Shown here in pieces: positions 1 through 9,483 of a stretch of DNA of 64,000 nt. The position numbers were made by a program, and so were the translations under genes. Location of the stretch: positions 862,413-926,412 of the forward strand of contig NZ_JAFMSX010000002.1 of assembly GCF_017916425.1 (NCBI RefSeq), in the 5' to 3' direction. This DNA is from Nocardioides sp. SYSU D00065 (GTDB lineage Bacteria > Actinomycetota > Actinomycetes > Propionibacteriales > Nocardioidaceae). The notes under the pieces are model-generated. The model made no database searches. It saw only the letters and a list, made by a program, of their open reading frames with translations, and was not told the origin of the DNA. Numbering within the stretch: position 1 is the first letter of the stretch; every line of letters begins with the position of its first letter.

Positions 1-480
1 CGGCTGGCCGCCCACGTGGACGTGATGATCGGCAACGAGGAGGACTTCACCGCCGCCCTCGGCTTCGAGGTCGCCCACGTCGACGAGCACCTGAGCACGC
101 TGCCGATGGACAGCTTCGAGGCGATGGTCGGCACGGTCGCGGAGAAGATGCCGTGGCTCAAGGTGATCGCCACGACCCTGCGCACCGTCCACACCGCCAG
201 CGACAACGACTGGCAGGCCATCGCGTGGTCCCCCGAGACCGGAGTCCTGGCCTCGGCACCACGTGATCACCTCGCGATCTTCGACCGCGTCGGCGGGGGC
301 GACGGCTTCGCCTCCGGCCTCGTCTACGGGCTGCTGGAAAGCGAGCCGTTGCAGCAGTGCCTCGAGCTGGGCGCCGCCCACGGTGCGCTGGCGATGACCA
401 CCCCCGGCGACACGTCGATGGCCACTCGCGAGGAGGTGCGCGCCCTCGCCGGCGGCGGGAGCGCACGCGTACGCCGGTGA
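1..480 (+). CDS. PfkB-family sugar kinase, C-terminal part (5' truncated)
   Basis: The reading frame is open from the first base of the window, so the N-terminus lies outside. The visible 159 residues match the C-terminal half of PfkB (ribokinase-like) sugar kinases. An 'IGNEEDF' segment is typical of 2-keto-3-deoxygluconate kinases. The second PfkB signature appears as 'RVGGGDGFASG', whose Asp is the catalytic base in this family. The likely reaction is ATP-dependent phosphorylation of 2-dehydro-3-deoxygluconate in sugar-acid catabolism, but the substrate cannot be fixed from this fragment. The gene is followed by a long inverted repeat (509-556) and looks like the last gene of its transcript. 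Confidence 0.8.
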   Translation, partial: RLAAHVDVMIGNEEDFTAALGFEVAHVDEHLSTLPMDSFEAMVGTVAEKMPWLKVIATTLRTVHTASDNDWQAIAWSPETGVLASAPRDHLAIFDRVGGGDGFASGLVYGLLESEPLQQCLELGAAHGALAMTTPGDTSMATREEVRALAGGGSARVRR

Positions 481-508
481 GCTGATCGAGCCACCACACC
501 CCCAGGTC

Positions 509-556
509 CAGGCCTGGGCGGTCGGCCCCGTGCGGGGGATCGGCTGCCCAGGCCTG
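509..556 (+). terminator. Probable terminator hairpin after the sugar kinase
   Basis: The 11-base arms at 509-519 (CAGGCCTGGGC) and 546-556 are exact reverse complements. A second small inverted repeat (CCCC-GTG-CGGGG type) sits inside the loop. There is no clear U-tract, as is common in high-GC actinobacteria. The position, 30 bases after the kinase stop and before the promoter of the next gene, fits termination. Confidence 0.5.
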
Positions 557-609
557 CTTCATGTACATGAACCAGTGGAGCGCCGAGTTCATCATTCTGG
601 ACAGAGTTC

Positions 610-638
610 TTGACTCTGTGTGACGGCCGTCATACCTT
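610..638 (+). promoter_or_regulatory. Sigma-70-like promoter for the ThuA/copper oxidase gene
   Basis: TTGACT at 610-615 and TACCTT at 633-638 are separated by 17 bases, a good match to the housekeeping -35/-10 pattern. The start codon is at 713, leaving a leader of about 65-70 bases with an AGGGA ribosome-binding site just upstream. The assignment rests on sequence pattern only. Confidence 0.5.
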
Positions 639-712
639 CGGGCTGTCTCGTGAGCGCTGTCCGCACCCGTCGCCCGCCGAGCTCCGCACCGCCGAGCCCT
701 AGGGAAACGTAG

Positions 713-3700
713 ATGATACTGCTTCGCAGCTCCACCCGCCGGCGCCACGTCAGGCGCCTGCGCCGCGCGTCGGCGCACCTGCTCGCGACCTCGGTCGCGA
801 TGGCCGTCGCCTTGCCGCTGGTCGCCGGCACCGCCCAGGCCGCCGGCCCGGGCGCCGCTCCCGCCGCCACGTCGGCAGCCCCGCCGTCGACCGCGCCGAC
901 GTCCGCGGCCCGCGCGGCCGCAGCGCCGGGCAGCGACGACGACGTGCTCAAGGTCCTGCTGTTCTCCAGCGGTGACGGAGTGCACGGCTCCGTGGCGGCG
1001 ACCCGCGCCGCGGTGCGCGAGATGTCGAACTCCCTCGCGGCCGAGCACGGCCTGGACAACGACACCGGCAACCCGGCCCAGGCCGTCGCCGACATCCAGG
1101 AGACCACCAACGCCGCCGCGTTCACCCCGGAGAACCTGGCCGACAAGGACGTCCTGGTCTTCGCCCACACCGCGGGCGTGCTCTTCAACACCGAGCAGCG
1201 CGCCGCGCTCGAGGCCTACATCCGCGGTGGCGGCGGTTTCGTCGGCATCCACTACACGGCGTGGTCGCCCGACCAGACCGAGCACGACGTGAACCCCTTC
1301 TACCGACGCCTCGTGGGCGCCGCCTCCACGGGCCACCCCGAGCCCGCTGGTGGCCAGCGCGGGACCATCACCGTCCGCGACGCCGCCCACCCGCTGACGG
1401 CCGGCCTGCAGTCGCCGCTGTCCTACACCGACGAGTGGTACGAGTGGGACATCAACCCCACGCAGAACGTCCGGACGCTCGTGACGGTCGACGAGTCGAC
1501 GTACGCCCCCGGCGCGCGCGCCGGTGAGGAGGGCACCTCCCACCCCGTGACGTGGTGCCAGAGGATCGACCAGGGCCGGTCGTGGTACTCCGGGCTGGGC
1601 CACCACGCCTCCGCCTACACCGCGGCCGACGACGGCGGCAACCCGGGCGACAACCAGGCCGACGACTTCGTGCGCGGCCAGCTGCGCAACGGCCTGGCCT
1701 ACTCGGCGGGCCTGCTGCAGGCGGACTGCTCGCCGCCGGCGAAGGACCAGCACGGCTCGTGGGGCGACGTCACGCCCTGGCCGCTGGTCCCGATCAACGC
1801 CGCGCTGACCTCCGACGGCAAGGTCCAGTCCTTCGGCTCGGTGTCCACCGGCTGCACGGACGGCAACCCCTACGACTTCGACGGCAACAACTGCGTCTCG
1901 CAGGGCGGGCAGATGGAGATCGACGTCTGGGACCCGGCCGTGGTCCGCACGGTCGCCAACGTCGTCTCAGGCGTCATCCCCAACGCGACCTACACCGACC
2001 TGTTCTGCTCGATGCAGGTGCAGATGCCCCACCGTCGCTCGACGATGACCGTCGGCGGTGACGACGGCATGGGGGAGAACGCGCCCAACGACTCCGCCAT
2101 CGGCGTCACCAGCTATTCCACGAACTCCGGCCTGCGCAACGAGGCGCCGATGAACCTGCCGCGCTGGTACCCGACCGGCACGACGATGCCCGACGGCTCG
2201 ATCGTCGTGCAGGGTGGCGCGCTGCAGGGTGGACCCGGCGGCCCGGGCGTGCTCACTCCCGAGATCTACGCTCCCGAGCAGGGCAACTCCTGGAAGCTCC
2301 TCACCGGCGCCACCAGCGCCGCCGCGTACGGCGACGGCCAGAACGGCCAGCCGGACGAGAACCGGTGGTGGTACCCGCGGGCCTTCGTCGCCCCGGGCAG
2401 CGGCAACCTGTTCAACATCTCCGGCACGCAGATGTTCGAGCTCGACCCGGACGCCAACGACGGGACCGGAGCGGTGACCCTGCGCGGCACCCTCGGCGCC
2501 GGCACCGGCAACCAGGGCGCGCTCGGCAACCCGGTCGGGGCGACCTCGACCGCGACGATGTACGCGCCCGGCAAGATCCTCCAGGTCGGGGGCGGTGCCT
2601 GGGCCAACGGCGGCACCGGTGCCGCCAACGGGGCCCGGGCCGGCGTCACCATCGACGTCAGCGGCGGCACCGAGGCCCCCGTCGTCGCGGCGACCGAGCC
2701 GATGAAGCACCGGCGGCACTGGGCGACCTCCACCGTCATGCCCGACGGCCGGGTGATCGTCACCGGCGGTTCCCGCGAGAACAACGGCATCGGGGGCTAC
2801 GTCACCAATCCCGAGATCTGGGACCCCGCCACCGGTGCCTGGACCGAGGTCGAGGTGCCCCACGAGCACCCGCGCCTCTACCACTCCATCGCCATGCTCC
2901 TGCCCGACGGCCGGATCATGATCGGCGGCGGCGGTGCCCCGGGACCGCACAACTACACCGACGTGGAGTTCTACTCCCCGGCGTACCTCTTCGACGGTGA
3001 CGAGCCGGCGACGCGTCCGGAGATCACCGGCGTGCCCAAGAAGGTCGGCTACGACGGCGCCTTCCAGGTGCAGTCCGACAGCCCCATCGAGCGGGTGACC
3101 CTGGTCCGCAACGGTTCGGTGACCCACGGCTTCAACAACGACCAGAACTTCCAGGAGCTGGCGTTCACGCAGGCGGGCGGCACCCTCACCGTCGAGACCC
3201 CGGTCGACGCCACCTTCGCCCCGCCCGGCGCCTACATGGTGTTCGCGTGGGACGAGGACGGCACGCCGTCGGTCGCCGACATCGTCCAGATCGACCCCGA
3301 GGTCGAGATGGACGCCCCGGCTCCCACCGTGGTCGACCAGTTCGAGTACCCGCGCCTCCCCGCCAACTGGCAGGCCAACTCGGCTCCCGCCACCGTCGAC
3401 GTGGCGCCCGGAAACGGCCGGATGTCGCCGTGGGAGGTCGCCAAGCAGGTCCAGCTCGTGCGCGGCACGGTCCAGGGCATGGGCGGTCTGGGGCTCACCG
3501 GCTACCAGCTCGCGCTCGGTGCCGACGGTGACATGACGCGCACGCTGCGCGGGCTCGACGTGGGCAAGGAGTACCGGATCTCGCTGCGCTTCGCCCGCGA
3601 CAGTCGCACCGCGGGATCGGCTCCCGGCACGGCGACCCTGTCGGTCGCCGACCTCGAGGCCACGCTGACGGCCGGCACCGACACCCCGTCGACCGCCGCG

Positions 3701-6625
3701 TTCGACACGTTCGTCGGGACCTTCACCGCCACCTCGCGGCGACAGGACCTGAGGATCGCCGGCAGTGGCCTGGCCATCGACGACCTCGTGGTCGTGGGCA
3801 CCCGGGCCGGTTCGGCCGATCCCGCGGTGCGCTACGAGTTCGAGGAGGGCACGGGCACGTCGGCCGCCAACACCGGCACCGACTCGACTGTGGGCGCGGC
3901 GACGTTCGCGGGCGGGGCGACCTTCACCGACGGCGGCGTCTCCGGCGGGGGAGTCGACCTGCCGGGCGGCAGCAACGCCAACGCCGTCGACCTGCCGGAC
4001 AACCTGCTCCAGGGCGAGACGGACTTCACCACCTCGTTCTGGGTGCGCCCGGAGGCCAAGGCCGACTGGATCGGCATGTTCCACATCGGCGACGGGCTGG
4101 AAGGAGCCGGAAGCTTCTTCCAGGTCCAGATGCAGACCCAGGCCGCCGGCAGCACCGGCCTCGCCGTCACCTTCAAGAAGAAGGGCAGCGACGTCCAGGA
4201 GCGCATCTACGCGGTCCCGACCAAGGACGTGGTCGCCAACCAGTGGAACCACGTCGCCTTCACGCGGACCGGTGCCACGGGCGTGCTCTACCTGAACGGG
4301 GTCGAGATCGCCCGCAAGGACAACCTGAGCATCACCATGGCCGACATCGGTCCCACCTCCAACAACTGGCTGGGTCGCAACGGATACCCGGACCCGGCGC
4401 TCAACGGCCAGATGGACGACGTCCGCCTCTACACCTCGGCGCTCACCGCCGACGACGTCGCGGGCCTGTACGACGACGGCACCGCACTGGCCACGACCAC
4501 GACGCTCAGCGTGACGCCGGCCTCCCCGTCGCCGTTCGACACCCCCATCACGGTGTCGGCGACGTTCGAGGACTCCGCCGGGGCCGACCCGACGGGTGTC
4601 GCGGAGCTGTGGGTCGACGGCGCCCGCCAGGGCGGCCAGGTCCCCGTCGAAGAGGGCGCGGCCTCCTTCCCCGAGCTGACCCTGGCTCCGGGCACGCACG
4701 ACATCGAGGTCCGCTTCCTCGCTGGTGACGGCTGGCGTGACTCGGTGGCGCAGGTCGAGCACGCGGTCGCCCGACCGCCGGTCGGCGAGGGGGTGCCGGT
4801 GCACTACACGTTCGACGAGGGCACGGGCACCACCGCGGCCAACTCCGGCTCCGACCCCGCCGTCGGAGACGCCGTGCTCGAGGGTGCCGGCTGGGCGGCG
4901 TCCGCGAAGTTCGGCGCCGGCGTGAACCTGCCCGGCAACGGACACGTCCGGCTGCCGAACGACATCACGGACGGGATGGACGAGGAGTTCGCCGTCTCGA
5001 CCTGGATCCGACCCACGGCCCTGCCCAACTGGACCACCCACGTCCAGATCGGCAAGAGCACGGCGGAGTTCCTGCTGCTCCAGTCCTCCACCATCGGTGG
5101 CGAGCGGGGGTTCGCGGCCACGCTGCGGGCCAACAACGGCACGGAGTTCCGCGTCCAGCTGCCCGGCGACACCGACCTGCCGCTCAACCAGTGGACGCAC
5201 GTCGTGTTCACCCTCGGTCCGTCGCCGACCGGCACCGGCACCACGGGGAAGATCTACTTCAACGGTGAGCTGCAGACGGCCGCGACCCGGGACAACATCC
5301 CGGTCGACATCGGTGACATCGGTGAGGGCGGCACCACCGCCAACTTCATCGGCAACGGCAGCTGGAACGACCCGCGTCCCACCGAGCAGGTCGACGACTT
5401 CCGGATCTACGGCTACGAGCTCACCGCCGACGAGGTCATGGACCTGTTCACCGGCGAGGTCGACACCCCTCCGGTCGCGGTCGCCGACGCGTACACGACG
5501 ACGGAGGACGAGGCGCTCGCCGTCGCGGCCCCCGGCGTCCTGGGCAACGACACGGACGCCGAGGGCGGCGACCTGAGCGCCGTGCTGGCCGCGCAGCCCG
5601 CCAGCGGCGTCGTGCAGCTGGCGGCGGACGGATCGTTCACCTACGTCCCCGACACGGGGTTCACGGGCACCGACACGTTCACCTACCGGGCTGACGACGG
5701 CACCTCGTCGTCGGCGCCCACCACGGTCACCATCACCGTGGAGGAGCAGGTGACGCCGCCCAACCGGGCACCGGTGGCCGTGGACGACGCGTTCGCCACC
5801 GTGGCCGGCGAGCCGCTGTCGCTCGCCGCGCCGGGGGTGCTCGGCAACGACACCGACGCCGACGGGGACCCGATGAGCGCGACCCGGACCAGCCAGCCGG
5901 TCAACGGCTCGGTCACTCTCGCGGCCGACGGCTCCTTCACCTACACGCCGGACGCCGGGTTCGTGGGCAGGGACCGGTTCACCTACACCGCGACCGACGG
6001 TGCGGACACCTCGGCGTCGGCGACGGTCACCATCACCGTGAAGCCCTCGGGCGGCAACGGCGGCGGTCCGCTCGCCTCTGCGGTCGCGGGCGCCTCGGTG
6101 CCGGTCACCTACGGGAAGGCGGGCACGCTCGTGGTGAGCGTCGCGCCGGCGTCGGCCACCGGCAGGGTCGAGGTGCTCGACGGCACCCGGGTCCTGGCAG
6201 GCAGCACGCTGGAGGCCGGGCAGGCGCAGCTGGAGCTGCCGGCACGCAGCCTGCTGCCGGGCACGCACCGGCTGACGCTGCGCTACGCCGGCGACAGCGG
6301 CCACCGCGGCTCCACGTCGCAGGTCCAGGTCGTGGTCGACAAGGTCGTCCCGCGGATGGCCGTGACGGCGCCGCGCTCGGTGGCGAAGGGCGCGAAGGCC
6401 AAGGTCACGGTGGTCCTGCGAGCGCCTGACCGCGTCCCGGTCACCGGCGAGGTGACGGTCGCGATCAAGGGCGGCAGGACTCTCACCGGCACGATCGACA
6501 ACGGCAAGGTGGTCCTGCGGCTGCCGAAGGCGGCGAAGAAGCTGAAGCTGACCGTGACCTACACCGGCAGCCACCTGGCCGAGTCGGTCGAGGACAAGGT
6601 GCGGATCAAGGTCCGCAAGCGCTAG
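713..6625 (+). CDS. Secreted multidomain ThuA / copper-radical oxidase / LamG / Ig-like protein
   Basis: A 1970-residue exported protein. Approximate layout: signal peptide 1-44 ending 'AGTAQA'; ThuA domain 77-338; seven-bladed kelch-type galactose-oxidase domain 350-760; galactose-oxidase early-set domain 770-863; jelly-roll-like segment 876-1035; LamG-like domain 1039-1257; Ig-like 1262-1353; second LamG-like 1361-1582; two cadherin/VCBS-like repeats 1585-1778; two Ig-like repeats 1787-1970. All residues expected for a Tyr-Cys cross-linked copper radical site are visible: Cys432 ('LFCS'), Tyr486 ('RWYP'), Tyr723-His724 ('LYHS') and His805 ('THGF'). The family oxidises primary alcohols or sugars to aldehydes with release of H2O2. 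ThuA is a class-I amidotransferase-like fold linked to sugar metabolism. The C-terminal modules probably bind polysaccharide or the cell surface. There is no sortase motif and no C-terminal transmembrane helix. The substrate is unknown. Copper-handling genes follow at 7133-9483. Confidence 0.9.
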   Translation: MILLRSSTRRRHVRRLRRASAHLLATSVAMAVALPLVAGTAQAAGPGAAPAATSAAPPSTAPTSAARAAAAPGSDDDVLKVLLFSSGDGVHGSVAATRAAVREMSNSLAAEHGLDNDTGNPAQAVADIQETTNAAAFTPENLADKDVLVFAHTAGVLFNTEQRAALEAYIRGGGGFVGIHYTAWSPDQTEHDVNPFYRRLVGAASTGHPEPAGGQRGTITVRDAAHPLTAGLQSPLSYTDEWYEWDINPTQNVRTLVTVDESTYAPGARAGEEGTSHPVTWCQRIDQGRSWYSGLGHHASAYTAADDGGNPGDNQADDFVRGQLRNGLAYSAGLLQADCSPPAKDQHGSWGDVTPWPLVPINAALTSDGKVQSFGSVSTGCTDGNPYDFDGNNCVSQGGQMEIDVWDPAVVRTVANVVSGVIPNATYTDLFCSMQVQMPHRRSTMTVGGDDGMGENAPNDSAIGVTSYSTNSGLRNEAPMNLPRWYPTGTTMPDGSIVVQGGALQGGPGGPGVLTPEIYAPEQGNSWKLLTGATSAAAYGDGQNGQPDENRWWYPRAFVAPGSGNLFNISGTQMFELDPDANDGTGAVTLRGTLGAGTGNQGALGNPVGATSTATMYAPGKILQVGGGAWANGGTGAANGARAGVTIDVSGGTEAPVVAATEPMKHRRHWATSTVMPDGRVIVTGGSRENNGIGGYVTNPEIWDPATGAWTEVEVPHEHPRLYHSIAMLLPDGRIMIGGGGAPGPHNYTDVEFYSPAYLFDGDEPATRPEITGVPKKVGYDGAFQVQSDSPIERVTLVRNGSVTHGFNNDQNFQELAFTQAGGTLTVETPVDATFAPPGAYMVFAWDEDGTPSVADIVQIDPEVEMDAPAPTVVDQFEYPRLPANWQANSAPATVDVAPGNGRMSPWEVAKQVQLVRGTVQGMGGLGLTGYQLALGADGDMTRTLRGLDVGKEYRISLRFARDSRTAGSAPGTATLSVADLEATLTAGTDTPSTAAFDTFVGTFTATSRRQDLRIAGSGLAIDDLVVVGTRAGSADPAVRYEFEEGTGTSAANTGTDSTVGAATFAGGATFTDGGVSGGGVDLPGGSNANAVDLPDNLLQGETDFTTSFWVRPEAKADWIGMFHIGDGLEGAGSFFQVQMQTQAAGSTGLAVTFKKKGSDVQERIYAVPTKDVVANQWNHVAFTRTGATGVLYLNGVEIARKDNLSITMADIGPTSNNWLGRNGYPDPALNGQMDDVRLYTSALTADDVAGLYDDGTALATTTTLSVTPASPSPFDTPITVSATFEDSAGADPTGVAELWVDGARQGGQVPVEEGAASFPELTLAPGTHDIEVRFLAGDGWRDSVAQVEHAVARPPVGEGVPVHYTFDEGTGTTAANSGSDPAVGDAVLEGAGWAASAKFGAGVNLPGNGHVRLPNDITDGMDEEFAVSTWIRPTALPNWTTHVQIGKSTAEFLLLQSSTIGGERGFAATLRANNGTEFRVQLPGDTDLPLNQWTHVVFTLGPSPTGTGTTGKIYFNGELQTAATRDNIPVDIGDIGEGGTTANFIGNGSWNDPRPTEQVDDFRIYGYELTADEVMDLFTGEVDTPPVAVADAYTTTEDEALAVAAPGVLGNDTDAEGGDLSAVLAAQPASGVVQLAADGSFTYVPDTGFTGTDTFTYRADDGTSSSAPTTVTITVEEQVTPPNRAPVAVDDAFATVAGEPLSLAAPGVLGNDTDADGDPMSATRTSQPVNGSVTLAADGSFTYTPDAGFVGRDRFTYTATDGADTSASATVTITVKPSGGNGGGPLASAVAGASVPVTYGKAGTLVVSVAPASATGRVEVLDGTRVLAGSTLEAGQAQLELPARSLLPGTHRLTLRYAGDSGHRGSTSQVQVVVDKVVPRMAVTAPRSVAKGAKAKVTVVLRAPDRVPVTGEVTVAIKGGRTLTGTIDNGKVVLRLPKAAKKLKLTVTYTGSHLAESVEDKVRIKVRKR

Positions 6626-6640
6626 GAGGCACGCAGACGG

Positions 6641-6670
6641 CGAGGGCCCCGGGATCTCCCGGGGCCCTCG
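6641..6670. terminator. Strong bidirectional terminator hairpin
   Basis: A perfect 14-base-pair stem (6641-6654 with 6657-6670, CGAGGGCCCCGGGA and its complement) with a two-base loop. It lies between the stop of the oxidase gene (6625) and the stop of the convergent tautomerase gene (6728), so it can serve both. Confidence 0.8.
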
Positions 6671-6727
6671 TCGTTCGTACGTCGTCCGGACGCCGGCTGC
6701 GAGCAGCAGCCGCCTCGCGGGCGCGGA

Positions 6728-6952
6728 TCAGTCGTCGGCCAGCGCCGCCACGACCCCGGCGCGGCTCTCGTCCTCGCTGGCCAGCACGCCGCCGTTGGCG
6801 ACGATGTCGGGGGTGATCTCGCTGAAGACCATGCGGACGTCCTGGCGGCGGGCGCCCAGGATCTCCACGGCGCTGTCGGCGACCGCCTTGGCGAAGTCGC
6901 GTCGCTGCTTCACGGAGCGGCCCTTGAGAAGCTCGACGGTGATGTTGGGCAT
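6728..6952 (-). CDS. 4-oxalocrotonate tautomerase family protein
   Basis: A 74-residue protein beginning 'MPNITVELLKGRS'. Pro2 becomes the N-terminal catalytic base after Met removal, the hallmark of the 4-OT/tautomerase superfamily, and the usual 'R..FA.AV.D' helix follows. The length is close to the 60-75 residues typical of the family. Members isomerise enol/keto acids in aromatic degradation; the substrate here is not evident. It is transcribed alone, converging on the oxidase gene across a strong hairpin. An AAAGGGA-type ribosome site lies just before the ATG. Confidence 0.85.
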   Translation of the reverse strand: MPNITVELLKGRSVKQRRDFAKAVADSAVEILGARRQDVRMVFSEITPDIVANGGVLASEDESRAGVVAALADD

Positions 6953-7132
6953 GGTGGTCCCTTTCGTGGGGTGGGCTGATCCGTGCCACAGCGTTCACAC
7001 GTGCGACCAGCGTTCACTGACCCGAATCACGGTAGTGCCAGTTCACATCCTTGACAACAGTTCCGCCTGCTGGTTGTGTGAGGACGGTCACTCGCGGTCC
7101 CGTCGCGAGTCCGTCCCAGCCAGGAGCCCATC

Positions 7133-7789
7133 ATGGACCGCAGCCGCGCGTCGCGCCGTGCGGCGGCCGTGACGACCACCGGGATGGTGACCGGGATGCT
7201 GACCGGCGTGCTCGCCGGGGGACTCGTCGTCTCGCTCGCCGCCCCGGCCGCCGCGCACGTCACGCTGACGGCGTCCACCACGGCGGCCGGGGCCACGGCG
7301 GTGCTGCGGATGGTCGTGCCGCACGGGTGCGCCGGCTCGGCGACGACCGAGCTGGCCGTCCGGATCCCAGTCGGGGTCACCGAGGTGAGCGCGCAGAGCA
7401 CGCAGCGCTGGGCGGCCGAGGCCTCGGACACGGGCGTCACCTTCCGCACCGACGACCCGCTGCCGGACGCTCTGCGCGACGAGGTCGCCTTCTCGGTGCG
7501 CCTTCCCGACGATGCCGGCGCCGAGCTCGTCTTCCCGGTCGTGCAACGATGCCAGGAGGGCGAGTCCGCGTGGACGGAGGTCGCGCCCGACGCGGCCGAC
7601 CGTGAGCAGCTCGACATGCCGGCGCCGGTGGTCACGGTCACCGCCGCCGACGGGAGCGCCTCGGCGGCCCTGCCGCCACCCAGCGAGGCGCGGGACGGCG
7701 AGCTGATGGCGTACGGAGCGGCCGGCGTGCTGCTGGTGGGCTGCCTGGCGACCGGCGCCCTCCTGATCCTGCGGCGCCGCCGCGCATGA
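7133..7789 (+). CDS. ycnI: YcnI-like copper-binding membrane-anchored protein (DUF1775)
   Basis: A 218-residue exported protein with a long signal peptide ending '..APAAA' followed directly by His42 ('HVTLTAS'). In the YcnI family the mature N-terminal His forms a mono-histidine Cu(II) site, and here His42 would become residue 1. A C-terminal helix (about 190-213) followed by 'RRRRA' anchors the domain outside the membrane. The start is preceded by 'CCAGGAG'. The stop overlaps the ATG of the CopC-CopD gene by four bases (ATGA), so the two are translationally coupled. The probable role is extracytoplasmic copper capture or delivery. This is the usual ycnI-ycnJ pairing. Confidence 0.88.
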   Translation: MDRSRASRRAAAVTTTGMVTGMLTGVLAGGLVVSLAAPAAAHVTLTASTTAAGATAVLRMVVPHGCAGSATTELAVRIPVGVTEVSAQSTQRWAAEASDTGVTFRTDDPLPDALRDEVAFSVRLPDDAGAELVFPVVQRCQEGESAWTEVAPDAADREQLDMPAPVVTVTAADGSASAALPPPSEARDGELMAYGAAGVLLVGCLATGALLILRRRRA

Positions 7790-9483
7790 TCGGTCGCCCC
7801 GCGTGCCGCCGCGCCGCCGCGTGGCTGCTGCTGCTCCCGGTGCTGTCCACCGTGCTCGTCCTCGTGCTGGGAGCGGGCACGCCGGCGGCGGCGCACGCCA
7901 CCTTGATCAGCACCGACCCGGCCGAGGGCGCCGTGCTGGAGACCGCGCCCGAGCAGGTGCGGTTCACCTTCGACGAGTCCGTGATCGGGGTCCCGGCCGG
8001 TGTCCGGGTGTTCGATGCCGCCGGGGACGAGGTCGCCTCCAGTGCCTCGGTGCAGGAGGCGCAGCTGGTCGTCGACCTCGAGGAGGAGGTCGGTGAGGGG
8101 ACCCTCGTCGTCGTGTGGCGCCTGGTCTCTGCTGACGGGCACCCCATCGGCGGCTCGCTGAGCTTCTCGGTCGGTGCGCCGAGCGGCGTGGTCGACGTGC
8201 CGAGCACGAGCGCCGACGCGGGCACCGACGCGCCGGCCCCGCTGAGCCTCGTGCGGTGGCTGGGGTACGCCGGGCTGCTGCTCGCGGCCGGCGCGGCTGC
8301 CTTCTCGGTGCTGCTCCTGCCCGCCGAGCGGGCCTCCGACCAGGCGCGACGCCGCGTGCGTGCCGTCGCCCGCGCCGCTGCCGCGGTGGCGGTCCCGGCC
8401 TGGGCGGTCGCGGTCCCGCTGGTCGCGCTCTACCAGCTGGGCCTGCCGGCCTCGGCGCTCGCGGATGGCTCGACCTGGTCCTCGCTCGCCGCCGCCGAGT
8501 ACGTCGTACCGGTCGCCGTCGTGCTCGGGCTGAGCCTGGCGGTGCTCGCCCTCCCGGCAGGTCCCGCGGGCCGGGGGCGCGGTGCCCTGGTGCTCCTCGG
8601 CTGCGTGGTGGCGCTCGTCGCCCCGGCGCTGACCGGCCACACCCGTGCGGCGACGCCCGAGGCGCTGGCGGTCGCGGTGGACGTCCTGCATCTGGTGGCC
8701 GGCGCGGTGTGGCTCGGCGGACTCGTCTGCCTCGCCGTGGTGCTGGGCGACCTCGCCGCACGCGACGACTCCGGCGCGAAGCTGCTGGCGCGGTTCTCGG
8801 CGTGGGCCTCCGGCGTGCTGGTGGTGCTCGTCCTCACCGGCACCCTGCTGGCGTGGCGGATCGCCGGCACCTGGCAGGCCCTGCTCGACTCGGGCTACGG
8901 CGGCCTCCTGCTCGTCAAGGTCCTCCTCGTCCTCGCCGCCGTCGCGGTCGCGGTGTGGAACCGGTCGTCGCTGCTGCCGCGCCTGCGCGACGCCCGGAGG
9001 CGGCGCGAGCGCCGGGACGCAGCCGGTCTCCTCGTGCGCACCACCCTCGCGGAGGCGTGCCTGCTCCTGGCGGTGCTGCTGGTCACCGGCTTCCTCGTCG
9101 ACCGCAGCCCGGAGCCGGACGTGGCCGAGGCGTCGTCCGGGACCGGCGGAAGCACCGGAGCGGCGGACACGGCCCGGCAGACGGTGCGGCTCGACGCGAT
9201 CATCGGCGAGGTCAGCCTCGAGCCGCTCGCGGTCGGTCCCACCACGGTGACGATCACCATGACCGACGCCGCCGGCGAGCCGGCCGAGGGCCACGAAGCC
9301 CCGCGGCTCAGCCTGTCCGGCGAGGAGGTCGACCTCGGCGCAGTGGAGCTGCGCAACCTCGGCCCCGGGATCTACGCGGGCGACGTGGTGCTGCCCACCG
9401 ACGGCACGTGGACGGTGCAGGTGTCGCTGCGCACCACCGAGTTCGACAACCCGGTGCGTACGGTCACCTTCGACGTGCCCTGA
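7786..9483 (+). CDS. CopC-CopD fusion copper import/resistance protein (YcnJ-like)
   Basis: A 565-residue protein. Signal peptide 1-36; CopC domain about 37-140 with the Cu(II) ligand set His37 ('HATLIST'), Asp117 and His119 ('SADGHP'); CopD membrane domain about 155-430 with roughly eight helices; and a C-terminal extracytoplasmic beta domain about 460-565 resembling FixH/YtkA. CopC binds Cu(II) outside the membrane and CopD is thought to move it inward. The ATG lies within the ycnI stop (4-base overlap). The gene ends in a small hairpin shared with the convergent radical SAM gene. Proximity to the copper radical oxidase suggests coordinated copper supply, which is inference. Confidence 0.9.
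   Translation: MIGRPACRRAAAWLLLLPVLSTVLVLVLGAGTPAAAHATLISTDPAEGAVLETAPEQVRFTFDESVIGVPAGVRVFDAAGDEVASSASVQEAQLVVDLEEEVGEGTLVVVWRLVSADGHPIGGSLSFSVGAPSGVVDVPSTSADAGTDAPAPLSLVRWLGYAGLLLAAGAAAFSVLLLPAERASDQARRRVRAVARAAAAVAVPAWAVAVPLVALYQLGLPASALADGSTWSSLAAAEYVVPVAVVLGLSLAVLALPAGPAGRGRGALVLLGCVVALVAPALTGHTRAATPEALAVAVDVLHLVAGAVWLGGLVCLAVVLGDLAARDDSGAKLLARFSAWASGVLVVLVLTGTLLAWRIAGTWQALLDSGYGGLLLVKVLLVLAAVAVAVWNRSSLLPRLRDARRRRERRDAAGLLVRTTLAEACLLLAVLLVTGFLVDRSPEPDVAEASSGTGGSTGAADTARQTVRLDAIIGEVSLEPLAVGPTTVTITMTDAAGEPAEGHEAPRLSLSGEEVDLGAVELRNLGPGIYAGDVVLPTDGTWTVQVSLRTTEFDNPVRTVTFDVP

Noticed and set aside
1967..6574. A 4.6-kb open frame antisense to the oxidase gene
   Set aside because: High GC leaves stop-free shadow frames. 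Its translation is Arg/Gly/His-rich without domains, while the plus strand has a signal peptide and complete domains.
7027..9294. Long minus-strand frame opposite ycnI and the CopC-CopD gene
   Set aside because: Low-complexity translation and no ribosome site. The plus-strand genes have clear copper ligands and a 4-base coupled overlap.
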